Of a stretch of DNA of 64,000 bases, positions 36,399-45,653 are shown in pieces. Position numbers and translations under genes: made by a program. The notes beneath the pieces were generated by a model. The model was not told the origin of the DNA. It saw only the letters and a program-made list of their open reading frames with translations, and searched no databases. Position 1 is the first letter of the stretch. Every line of letters starts with the position of its first letter. Origin of the DNA: CAZCVI01 sp964502145 (lineage in GTDB: Bacteria; Acidobacteriota; Aminicenantia; UBA2199); contig CAZCVI010000012.1 of the NCBI GenBank assembly GCA_964502145.1, forward strand, positions 1-64,000, given 5' to 3'.

Positions 36399-39300
36399 AT
36401 GGCAATGATGTTAAATGATGCCCGGGATTATATGGCCGCGTTTAATTTTTCCCAGCTCTTTATTGAGGTCTTGGGCTGGTCTTTTCCAGATACAACGGCA
36501 TCAAAACCCATCACAGAGGAAGGGTTGGAGTTTTTCCTCACCCCGATTGCACAATTGGGGGGCGTGGTGGTGTTTGAGATTACTTCTGCCAACGGTGAAA
36601 TCCCCGATAAAAAAATACGTAAGACCATTTATGAAAGAATTACTCTCCACCACCATGAATCCCTGCCCATTTTTGTGGACCAGAAACGCTCCCAGAGTAT
36701 TTGGTTTTGGGGCAAGAGAGCGGATATTAAAATTGTTCATCAAGAGCATTATTATTTCAGGGGCCAGCCCGGCGATTTATTTCTCGGTAAATTAAAAACC
36801 CTGTACTTTGGCTTTTCCGACTTTAATGAGGATGGGAAAATTTCTGTGACCACCGTGACCCATCGGTTGGAAGTGGCGTTGGATGTGGAGCGAGTCACCA
36901 AGAAATTTTATTCCCACTATCAGGAACACCACCTGCAATTTCAGGAGTTCATTGGGGGCATAGATAATGAGAAGGACCGCCACTGGTATGCATCGGTCAT
37001 GTTGAATCGCTTGATGTTTATCTATTTCTTGCAAAAGAAGTTTTTTCTTGATAATGGTGATGAACGGTATTTACAAAACAAATTAGCCAAAATGCGCGAA
37101 GAGGCTGCGGACCAATATTATACAATATTTCTTCAAAAACTTTTCTTTGAGGGGTTTGCCAAACCCGAGGAAAATCGCTCCGCTGAAACCAATGCATTAT
37201 TGGGCAAAATTAAATATTTGAATGGTGGCTTATTTTTGCGCCACTCTATAGAAGAGTCTTATAAGGGTAAAATTGTTATTCCAGATAGAGCCTTTGATAA
37301 TCTGTTCGCTCTTTTTGAAAACTATTCATGGAATTTAAACGATACACCCGGCGGTAAAGACGATGAGATCAACCCCGATGTGTTGGGGTATATTTTTGAA
37401 AAGTATATCAATCAGAAAGATTTTGGAGCGTATTATACCCGTCCAGAAATCACCGAGTATCTCTGTGATCGTACCATTTACCAGTTGGTTTTGGACCGCA
37501 TCAATCATGCCATCCATACCGGTAGGTTTCCTGGTCGGCCTTTTCCTGAAATTGGTGAATTACTCATGAAACTGGATTCCCAGTTATGCGTGGAACTGTG
37601 GCAGAATGTATTGCCCACACTGAGGTTATTAGACCCCGCGTGTGGCTCTGCCGCGTTCCTTGTGGCAGCCATGAAAACATTGATCAATCTCTATTCTGCC
37701 GTCATCGGCAAGATTAAATTCCTGCCCAATTGCGAACTCTTTAATAAAATTGAAAAGATTGAAGCCACTCATCCCAGTTTGAATTACTATATTAAAAAAG
37801 AAATCATCACCCACAATCTTTATGGCGTGGATATCATGGATGAAGGCATTGAAATTGCCAAATTACGCCTTTTTCTGGCGCTGGTGGCTGCAGCCAGACA
37901 AGGAGAAGTGGATGACCTCGAACCATTGCCCAATATTGATTTTAATATTATGACTGGCAACTCCTTAATCGGATTGATCCGTGTGGATAAGATAAAATTT
38001 GATCAAAAATCTCTATTTCCAGAAAAGAAGACCTATGAACAGATAGTGGCAGAGAAAGAACACTTGGTGGCTCAATATCGTTCTAACTCCTCTTATTTGG
38101 AGAATTTACAAACCCTGAGGGATGATATCTATACCCATCGGGAGGAAGCCATACAAACCTTGAATGTTCTTTTAAGTGATAATTTTATTGTACGTGATGA
38201 TTCTACCACTGACATTAAAATTCCATATGAAGAAGCTGTTTATGATGAAAAGAATAAAAAGGTTCGGTACAAGAAACGAAATCTTAAAGAATCTGATATA
38301 GCCGCATTAAAACCATTTCATTGGGGGTTTGAATTCAATGAAATAATTAATATAGATAAAGATGGAGGTGGATTCGACGCCATCATTACCAATCCTCCCT
38401 GGGAAATATTCAAGCCCAATGCCAAAGAGTTCTTTGAGTATTATTCTGAATTGGTGACCAAGAAAAAGATGACCATCAAGGATTTTGAAAAAGAGCAGGC
38501 TACCATTCTGCAAGACCCGGAGATTCGCAAGGCGTGGTTGCACTATTTAAGCCAGTATCCCCATGTCAGTGCTTTCTTTCGTAGTGCTCCGCAATATAAG
38601 AACCAGATCAGTATTGTGAATGGCAAAAAGGCCGGAACAGATATTAATCTCTATAAACTCTTCACGGAACAATGTTTTAATCTTTTGCGAAAGGGTGGTT
38701 ATTGTGGTATCGTTATTCCCAGTGGTATCTACACCGACCTGGGCACCAAACAACTGCGCGAAATGCTGTTTAATCAAACCAGTGTCACCGGGTTATTCTG
38801 TTTTGAGAATAGGAAAGGAATTTTTGAGAATGTAGACAGCCGCTTTAAATTCGTCGTCTTAACCTATGAGAAAGGAGGAACTACCAAAGAATTCCCAACA
38901 GCTTTTATGAGGCATGATGTCGAAGAACTGGAACGTTTTCCCAAAACTGGGGCACTTAATATTTCCGTTGATCTGCTTCGTCGTCTTTCATCCGATTCTC
39001 TTTCCATCATGGAATTTAAGAATTCTATGGATATTGAAATCAGTCAAAGAATGCTACAATTTCCTTTATTGGGCACAGATATTCCCGATAAATGGAATTT
39101 AAAGCTCACAAGAGAATTTGATATGACTAACGACAGTCATCTTTTCAAAACCGAACCAGGGGAAGGTCGCTTGCCACTCTATGAGGGAAAAATGTTTCAC
39201 CAATACAATTGTCGCTGGGGAGAACCAAAATACTGGTTAATAGAAAATGAAGCTCGCGGTGATTTGTTAAAAAATGAAAAAGACATTGGCCAACTTCTCG

Positions 39301-40370
39301 ATTATCAACATTATCGTTTGGCTTTTAGGGATATTGCAGCAAGTACAAATGAACGCGCTATGATTATGACCATTCTACCACCTAATGTTTTTTGTCCGCA
39401 CACGGTGAGCCTTGAAAAAGTAAGTGAGAGTAAATTGACACACAGCAACCGATTATTTGTTTTAGCGATAATGAATAGTTTTGCTCTTGACTACTTGATT
39501 CGACAACGGATGACCAGTCATCTTTCTTTTTATATCATATATAATCTTCCCATTCCTCGTTTAACCCAATCCGATGACATCTTTTTTCCAATCGTCCAGC
39601 GCGCCGCGAAATTGATTTGCACGTCCCCTGAATTTGATGATCTGGCCAAGGAAATCTTCGGTCCCGAAGCCACCGCCGCCACCATTGGGTTAACCGATCC
39701 AGTAGAACGGGCAGCATGTCGTGCCCAACTGGATGGAATCATTGCTCATTTATACGGTCTCACCCAAGAGGAATTCGCGTACATCCTGACCACCTTTCCC
39801 ATTGTCAAACAAGAGGTCAAAGACGCCGCCTTGGCCGAATATCGTGCCTTGATGCCCCTCGTTCCCGATCAAGAACTCCAGCATCTCATTAAAAACAAGG
39901 AGAGCCTCAACGTCGAATTCAAATCCACCGCCCGCTATAACCTCAACACCCAACGCCCCGATAAGACCATGGAACTCATGATCCTAAAAACCGTGGCCGC
40001 TTTTCTAAATAGCGACGGTGGCACCCTTCTTATTGGCGTCGATGATGACGGCCAAATCCTCGGACTCGCTTCCGATTACAGCACCTTTGGCAAAAGACCC
40101 GATAAAGATGGCTATGAAAACTGGTTAACTTCTTTAATACTGGAGCATATCAGCAAAACAGTCAGTCCTTATATACGTATACGTTTTTATGCCTTCGCAG
40201 GCCAAGAGATTTGCCACGTAAACGTCCAAAAGGCTCAAAAACCCGTTTTTGTGAAGGAAAAAACCAAAGATGGAACCGGTGAAGTCTTTTATGTTCGCGC
40301 CAACAATACCACCCGCACCCTAACTCCCAGCGAAACCAGCACCTACTGCCTGGAAAAATGGAGGCAATAA
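36399..40370 (+). CDS. Eco57I-like N6-adenine DNA methyltransferase fused to AlbA_2 domain, copy 2 (1323 aa)
   Basis: Paralogue of the preceding gene with the same layout: N-terminal region; GAYYTRPEI; LDPACGSAAFLVAAM (about residue 410); ITNPPWEIF (about 664); recognition region about 833-1067; AlbA_2 about 1162-1320 (ESLNVEFKSTARYN, NSDGGTLLIGVDDDG). The N-terminal and methyltransferase parts differ moderately from copy 1, the recognition region differs strongly (MFHQYNCRWGEPKYW versus MIWQYEHCLSEPRYW and beyond), but blocks A and B are nearly identical at DNA level. Thus the two proteins probably methylate different sequences. Start supported by cggag; 30 bases separate it from copy 1. Its leader and first codons are duplicated again before the relic at 40401. 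Confidence 0.88.
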   Translation: MAMMLNDARDYMAAFNFSQLFIEVLGWSFPDTTASKPITEEGLEFFLTPIAQLGGVVVFEITSANGEIPDKKIRKTIYERITLHHHESLPIFVDQKRSQSIWFWGKRADIKIVHQEHYYFRGQPGDLFLGKLKTLYFGFSDFNEDGKISVTTVTHRLEVALDVERVTKKFYSHYQEHHLQFQEFIGGIDNEKDRHWYASVMLNRLMFIYFLQKKFFLDNGDERYLQNKLAKMREEAADQYYTIFLQKLFFEGFAKPEENRSAETNALLGKIKYLNGGLFLRHSIEESYKGKIVIPDRAFDNLFALFENYSWNLNDTPGGKDDEINPDVLGYIFEKYINQKDFGAYYTRPEITEYLCDRTIYQLVLDRINHAIHTGRFPGRPFPEIGELLMKLDSQLCVELWQNVLPTLRLLDPACGSAAFLVAAMKTLINLYSAVIGKIKFLPNCELFNKIEKIEATHPSLNYYIKKEIITHNLYGVDIMDEGIEIAKLRLFLALVAAARQGEVDDLEPLPNIDFNIMTGNSLIGLIRVDKIKFDQKSLFPEKKTYEQIVAEKEHLVAQYRSNSSYLENLQTLRDDIYTHREEAIQTLNVLLSDNFIVRDDSTTDIKIPYEEAVYDEKNKKVRYKKRNLKESDIAALKPFHWGFEFNEIINIDKDGGGFDAIITNPPWEIFKPNAKEFFEYYSELVTKKKMTIKDFEKEQATILQDPEIRKAWLHYLSQYPHVSAFFRSAPQYKNQISIVNGKKAGTDINLYKLFTEQCFNLLRKGGYCGIVIPSGIYTDLGTKQLREMLFNQTSVTGLFCFENRKGIFENVDSRFKFVVLTYEKGGTTKEFPTAFMRHDVEELERFPKTGALNISVDLLRRLSSDSLSIMEFKNSMDIEISQRMLQFPLLGTDIPDKWNLKLTREFDMTNDSHLFKTEPGEGRLPLYEGKMFHQYNCRWGEPKYWLIENEARGDLLKNEKDIGQLLDYQHYRLAFRDIAASTNERAMIMTILPPNVFCPHTVSLEKVSESKLTHSNRLFVLAIMNSFALDYLIRQRMTSHLSFYIIYNLPIPRLTQSDDIFFPIVQRAAKLICTSPEFDDLAKEIFGPEATAATIGLTDPVERAACRAQLDGIIAHLYGLTQEEFAYILTTFPIVKQEVKDAALAEYRALMPLVPDQELQHLIKNKESLNVEFKSTARYNLNTQRPDKTMELMILKTVAAFLNSDGGTLLIGVDDDGQILGLASDYSTFGKRPDKDGYENWLTSLILEHISKTVSPYIRIRFYAFAGQEICHVNVQKAQKPVFVKEKTKDGTGEVFYVRANNTTRTLTPSETSTYCLEKWRQ

Positions 40371-40400
40371 AGTGGCTTATGGAAACAAACGGAGTGACTC

Positions 40401-41003
40401 ATGGCAATGATGTTAAATGATGCCCGGGATTATTTGGCAGCCTTTCAGTTTTCCCAACTCTTTACCGAGGTGCAGATATTCCCGATAAATGGAATTTGCG
40501 ATTATGCAACGAATTTCATATGACCAACGACAGTCATCTTTTTAAAACTGAACCCGGTGAAGCGCGCTTACCATTGATTGAGGGAAAAATGTTTCACCAA
40601 TACAATTGTCGCTGGAGTGCTCCCAAATATTGGTTAGCAGAAACTGAAGCTCGTAAAAAAATGTTTTTTGCCCCCATACCGTAAGTTTGGAAGATAGTTC
40701 TGCTAGCCAATTGACCACCAGCAGTCGATTATTTGCTTTGGCTGTCATGAATAGTTTTGCCTTTGATTACCTAATCCGTCAACGGATGACCAGCCATCTT
40801 TCCTTTTATATTATCTACAATCTTCCTGTCCCACGGTTAACCGAATCCGATGATATCTTTTTTCCAATCGTCGAGCGGGCCGCGAAATTGATTTGCACGT
40901 CACCTGAATTTGATGATCTGGCCAAGGAAATCTTCGGCCCCGAAGCTACCGCTGCCACTATTGGGTTAACCGATCCCGTGGAACGGGCCCAATATCGTGC
41001 CAT
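40401..41003 (+). pseudogene. decayed third methyltransferase copy
   Basis: The leader (acggag..ctc) and first 30 or so codons match the start of copy 2. At about 40470 the sequence jumps, out of frame, to the recognition region (ADIPDKWNLRLCNEFH, LIEGKMFHQYNCRW), deleting about 830 codons. The junction carries a short ggt microhomology. A second out-of-frame deletion follows EARKK and rejoins at NVFCPHTVSLED. Homology resumes through SHLSFYIIYNLPVPRLT and part of block B, then stops at about 41003, before the AlbA_2 domain. Not translatable as a whole. The recognition segment is closest to copy 2 but distinct. Confidence 0.88.
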
Positions 41004-41014
41004 TTTATTTAAGT

Positions 41015-41032
41015 GCCTCCGGCAGGCTTTTT
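41015..41032 (+). terminator. short hairpin with T-run after the methyltransferase relic
   Basis: gcct-ccggc-aggc followed by tttttt. It lies where homology to the methyltransferase ends. Confidence 0.5.
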
Positions 41033-41060
41033 TATCTTTCCCCCTCCCTTTTTTTATTGC

Positions 41061-41089
41061 TTGACTTCATTTTTTTTGTAGAGTAAAAT
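41061..41089 (+). promoter_or_regulatory. sigma70 promoter of the chemoreceptor gene
   Basis: TTGACT (41061-41066), 17-bp spacer, TAAAAT (41084-41089), 73 bases before the ATG. Confidence 0.7.
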
Positions 41090-41162
41090 CTCTGCATGAA
41101 TACCACCTATATTTTATTCTGTTTAATTGGGTTCAAACACAAAATGATCGGGAGGATTCCAA

Positions 41163-43130
41163 ATGAAAATACGATTCGCGGATAGATCGATTACCACGAA
41201 ACTGGTGGTGATTCAAACACTGGTGATACTGGCATTAATGAGTGCTTTCATCTACTATCTGGCCCAGAGGTTAACCCGCATCACCAACAATAATCAAATC
41301 AACGAGCTTACCAAATACAACCAGATGGTCATTGGCATGATTGAGGCCTATAACGAAAGTATCAACTACAGCACCAATAACTTTGAAAAAATATTTAGCA
41401 CATATTTTTCGGATCAATTTGAGTTGCTCCCCGGCACGTTGGTGGATGTGGCGGGAACACCTACCCCTACTTTAAAATCAAAGGATACCATACTCAATCT
41501 TCGCTATGACGAAGTAGACCATATATTTGCCAACACCGGTTGCGTGGCCACCATATTTGTAAAAAGCGGTAATAATTTTGTCCGCATCACCACCAGTCTT
41601 AAAAAAAAGAATGGCGAACGAGCCATAGGGACTAGTCTTGACCCGCAGCACCCGGCATACCCCCCGCTCTTGGCCGGACAAAGTTATCTGGGCAGAGCCA
41701 TGCTCTTTGGCACCCATTACATGACCAAGTACGCACCCATAAAATCCAATGGCACAGTCATCGGAGTGCTCTTTATTGGCATGAATTTTGAAAAAAGCCT
41801 GAACACCCTCAAAGCAAAAATAAAACAGATCACAGTAGGCGATACCGGATACGTCTATGTTCTGGATGCCGATGTGAATAATAAGGGCCTGGCCATCCTT
41901 CACCCCTCCAAGGAAGGGCTGCCCCTCTGGGAATTTAAAGACGCCCGGGGTCACTTCTTCATCCAAGAGATACTAAGACAAAAAAACGGTACCATCATCT
42001 ACCCATGGGTAAACAACGAGATGGGGGAAACAAAACCCAGGGACAAAATGGTCTCTTTCACTTATTTCCCCCAGTGGGAGTGGATAGTGGCCAGTGGCAG
42101 TTATATAGAGGAGTTTTCCAAGGAAAACAAGAACTTGAATTTTATAATGATTGTATTTGGGTTCCTTTTGATTATTTTCCTCGTCTTGCTCCTGGGTTTT
42201 ATTTGTTTCCATTGGGTTTCCAACCCCTTGCGGCATATGACCCGCATGGCAGAAGACTTGGCCAGTGGTGAAGCCGACCTGACCAAACGTTTGGAAGTGA
42301 ATACCAAGGATGAAATCGGACAATTATCGGGGTGGATCAACCAGTTCATCCAGAACATTCAAGACCTGGTTATCCAGGTTCAGGACGCCTCCAGCGATGT
42401 GGTATCCGCTACCCAAGAGATTACCGAGGGTAGCGAAGAGATGGCCTCCCGTTCATTGGCCCAAGCCGCTTCCATTAACCAGACCGCTGGCACCTTGGAA
42501 AAATTAACCGGCAGTGTCAAATTAAACAGCACCAATGCCAATGAAGTCAGTCAATCGTTGATCACCTTTAACAACAATATCCAAGCGCGGAAAGATTTAA
42601 TCAACGATGTCACCCAAACCATGAAAGAGATCGATGATTCCGGCAAAAAAATCGACGGTATCATCAACGTCATCAATGACATCAGTTTTCAAACCAATTT
42701 ATTGGCTCTCAATGCCGCGGTTGAAGCCGCCAGAGCCGGGGAAGCCGGTCGTGGGTTTGCCGTGGTGGCCGCAGAAGTGCGCAATCTGGCCCAAAAAACA
42801 GCGGAATCCTCCAAAACCATCCGGGAAATTGTCAGTCATAACGTCGAATCCACCAATCGCGGCATTCAACTGGTGGAGGAAACCGCCCGCTTCTTCCAAG
42901 AAATCATCAAGATGATGCAAACCGTTGTGCAACGGATTCAACAAATCACCTCCGCTTCCGATGAACAATACCAAGGGGTCCAACAGATTGGTGAGGTCAT
43001 CACCCAACTGGACCAAACCCTAAACCAAAATACCTCGATAGTAGAGGCCTTCACTGCCACCAGCCAAAACATGAAAGAAAATGCCACTCACCTCCAAATA
43101 CTGGTAGACAACTTCAAAGTGAATAAATAA
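41163..43130 (+). CDS. methyl-accepting chemotaxis protein with Cache sensor
   Basis: A 655-residue transmembrane chemoreceptor. A first membrane helix (about residues 13-33) is followed by a periplasmic Cache region (about 35-315, with GTSLDPQHPAY, YAPIKSNGTVIGVLFIGM and VGDTGYVYVLDA, of the Cache_3-Cache_2 kind), a second helix (about 324-350), HAMP (about 350-402) and a cytoplasmic signalling coiled coil whose tip reads LNAAVEAARAGEAGRGFAVV. It controls CheA and so flagellar rotation. No C-terminal CheR-binding pentapeptide is present. Cache_3-Cache_2 sensors often bind small organic acids, but the ligand is not readable. It is preceded by its own promoter and a clear Shine-Dalgarno (ggagg). 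Confidence 0.93.
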   Translation: MKIRFADRSITTKLVVIQTLVILALMSAFIYYLAQRLTRITNNNQINELTKYNQMVIGMIEAYNESINYSTNNFEKIFSTYFSDQFELLPGTLVDVAGTPTPTLKSKDTILNLRYDEVDHIFANTGCVATIFVKSGNNFVRITTSLKKKNGERAIGTSLDPQHPAYPPLLAGQSYLGRAMLFGTHYMTKYAPIKSNGTVIGVLFIGMNFEKSLNTLKAKIKQITVGDTGYVYVLDADVNNKGLAILHPSKEGLPLWEFKDARGHFFIQEILRQKNGTIIYPWVNNEMGETKPRDKMVSFTYFPQWEWIVASGSYIEEFSKENKNLNFIMIVFGFLLIIFLVLLLGFICFHWVSNPLRHMTRMAEDLASGEADLTKRLEVNTKDEIGQLSGWINQFIQNIQDLVIQVQDASSDVVSATQEITEGSEEMASRSLAQAASINQTAGTLEKLTGSVKLNSTNANEVSQSLITFNNNIQARKDLINDVTQTMKEIDDSGKKIDGIINVINDISFQTNLLALNAAVEAARAGEAGRGFAVVAAEVRNLAQKTAESSKTIREIVSHNVESTNRGIQLVEETARFFQEIIKMMQTVVQRIQQITSASDEQYQGVQQIGEVITQLDQTLNQNTSIVEAFTATSQNMKENATHLQILVDNFKVNK

Positions 43131-43301
43131 TGCAGTAACACGGGCGTTCCCAGGGCCAAAACTGAGCCCTGGCGCAGAAGTAAATGCAAAAAAAAGTTGT
43201 ACTCGGTTCTTAGTGGCATTGGAGCCAGACAAGAATGGCCTACCATTGGTATTGATTGTAGAGGAATCATCGTGAGATAATATATAAGGAATAGGGAATA
43301 G

Positions 43302-43601
43302 GTGCCAGGCCAGAAATTTCTTCGGATACAGATAAAAGAGTCGGAATTATTACGAATCCAACTGGCCGTGGTGGTGGAGAAACCATTGATTTCCCGGTTT
43401 ACCGGTTATCTCAACGTCAGCAATCGGTGGGAACCATTACCCATTGGTTCATCGCTGGACAGGATAACCGGTATGTTTTCTTGGCAGCCTGCCGTTGGTT
43501 TTTTGGGTGAGTACCGTCTGGCATTTATCCAGAAAACAGCCTATGGGCAGTTCAGCAGGAAAGAGATTCTGGTCACCATCGTGCCCAAATTTTCCAATTA
43601 A
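43302..43601 (+). pseudogene. C-terminal fragment of an Ig-like surface protein
   Basis: The 99-residue frame encodes one putative-Ig-type strand pattern (LPIGSSLDRITGMFSWQPAVGFLGEYRLAF), quoted in part as LDRITGMFSWQPAVGFLGEY, usual at the C-terminus of large secreted repeat proteins. A stop codon lies just before the first GTG, no Shine-Dalgarno is seen, and coding-like scraps in other frames (43160-43275) precede it. I read it as a relic of a larger gene. Confidence 0.45.
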
Positions 43602-43642
43602 GAACGGACGGCGATAATGGGGCAATTTTGAAAATCAACTTT

Positions 43643-44626
43643 TTATAGTCCTTTTATTTCTTCAGCCGATAGGCCGGAGTATTTTACAATGAGCTCAATG
43701 GGAAGGTTGTCGGTAAGCATCTGCTTGGCCATGCTAAGTTTTTCTTCATTTTTACTGGCTTCGATTGGGGCTGGTTTTTCCGTTTGGGTCTCTGCGGGTA
43801 TGTTTGTGCTTGTTTCGCTGCCCACTTCCTTGGTTTTCCAGTCGCCGATGTTCCGTTGGATTTTATCCAACCCGATTCCCAGCAACACGATGGTTTTATC
43901 CGTTCCCAGGTAAGGGGTGTAATATTGCTTTTCTTCTATTTGTTCCAGAGCGATTTGGGCGCTACTCATTTTAAATTCGATGATATACACAAACCGGTCT
44001 AACGACACCACGATATCACTTCTACCCAAAGCCGTTTGAATTTCGGCCTGCACATCCATCATGGATAATTGTAATGCAATATAGATGATGGAGTGATAAT
44101 AGGCTTCCCGGTTTTCGATGTGGATACTGTACGGGATGGACGACAGCAGTATTTTTATGCTTTGTATAAAATCAGCGATTTTATTTTCATAAAGAGCTTG
44201 CTTAATCACCCGGGTTAATTTGTTTCTCTCATTCTGGGACTTGCTGCTGAAACCTTCCAAAATATTTTGAAAAAAAGCGATTCTGACTTCCCGGTTGGGA
44301 TAGGATAAAATATATATATGGCCTGTTATTTCTTTTATGGTCAGATAGCCGGTCTGAAACAGTAGGGTGGCGATATCGATGGATTCAATGTCAAATTTTT
44401 CAAAGAAACTATTATCCACTTCATAACGATCATATTGATCGATAGAGTCAGGAGAATTTTTCAATTTATTCACTAAAAAAGTAGGCGTACCGGTGGCGAA
44501 CCAATAATTATTAAATTGATAGGTGCCAAAAAAACTAAGAATAGAAAAGGGATTATATACAAAATTTATCCCGTCCCAGGAGTACCCGTTATAATAATCT
44601 TTTAACTTCTCAAAGAGGAGTTCGAG
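43643..44626 (-). pseudogene. 5'-truncated AAA-ATPase-like/PD-(D/E)XK (PDDEXK_9) gene
   Basis: The open frame runs back to 44626, where two TAA stops occur. The first residues are the end of an AAA-ATPase-like domain (LKDYYNGYSWDG, VYNPFSIL, NYWFATGTPTFLV), and the N-terminal ATPase with the P-loop is missing. The nuclease half is intact: GRSDIVV followed by YIIEFK, the acidic and Glu-x-Lys residues of a PD-(D/E)XK active site. A GTG at 44473 could allow translation of a 276-residue nuclease part, with 40 extra C-terminal residues of low complexity (TETQTEKPAPIEASK) and a helical tail. These proteins are common multi-copy genes of unknown role in anaerobes. Confidence 0.75.
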
Positions 44627-45653
44627 TTATTAATTAACAGTTGTATCAAAAAGAATTCCCCGGTTTGGAGTTAGTTCATCTCTCCAATGCCGGGGAAATT
44701 CAATATTTTAGAAAAAATCACCCTATACCCTCGTAATTTCTAAACCTCCCGTCGCTTTCTAATCCAATTATCAATCAACATTATTGCCAAAATGAAAAAT
44801 TGCCGTTATTGGAGAAAATTCGTCCACGTGGGGCATGGTTTCAGCTTGAAGCCCACCATTGCCACTCGTGGGTCGCAAGAGCATGAATAACGTGATTTTT
44901 AACCGATAGAGTCAAATCGTTACATATTGTTCTGCAATTTTGTCGTAGGAAGGTCACGATTTCGGGAATTTCTTAATGCGCCAGTAATAACGGTGATAAA
45001 TAGACCTATTCATGTCATCTATGACAAAAAAGCGTGACATTTTCAGCCATACCGTCATCCATGACGATCTAGCGCCATCGTTGCAGTAATTTTCTCAAAT
45101 CATGAAGAAATAGCTCGAATGATTCAGTAATTTTCTTTATGATTCAAGTAATTTTCTCAAATATAATAGAAAATTACTGTAATATTATAGAAAATTTCTC
45201 AAACATAACAGTAATTTTCTCAATGAATTGAGTAATTTTCTGCTCCATTGACAGTTTGAGGCCATGCGAGGAGTTTTTGGGACTCTGATGACGGTTTTTG
45301 GTCAATGGATGGCGTTTTATCTGGGAAATTGGCTTATTTTCAGAAAAATTAGCTCATTTTGGTCATTGCTCACCATTTTTAATGATACGAGACTATTTTT
45401 AGGCCATCATTGACCTATGACGGATGTTTTTCGCCACATCGTGTGATGGCTGGTGATTTGTTGCGCTCTGATGAGCAAATAAAGCGATAAATGAGGTTTT
45501 GGGGAGAGATTTTATTTAATGCGGAGAAGGATAGTGCCGTTTTAGAAAAGATTTTTCGACTTCCCAAGGCTTTTAACGATCAGGTTATTTCGTAACAGCT
45601 CCTTACCGAGGCAGCCTGCGCGCCCCGGCAGTGGGTGGATGTGACCATTGGAC
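44627..45653. other. gene-free 1-kb stretch with AATTTTCT and GTCATnnATGAC repeats
   Basis: No coding frame is convincing. Two GTCATnnATGAC palindromes lie 40 bases apart (45014-45025, 45054-45065). From about 45080 to 45245 the motif agtaattttct or its complement recurs at least six times in both orientations (for example near 45084, 45128, 45147 and 45212). The rest is AT-rich and unassigned. It separates the truncated nuclease gene from the signalling operon. Confidence 0.6.

Noticed and set aside
29067..40370. Calling the helicase-methyltransferase locus DISARM or BREX
   Set aside because: The drmD-drmMI-like pair is suggestive, but drmA/drmB and the BREX genes pglZ, brxL and brxC are not seen in the window, and the HKD and AlbA_2 fusions are atypical.
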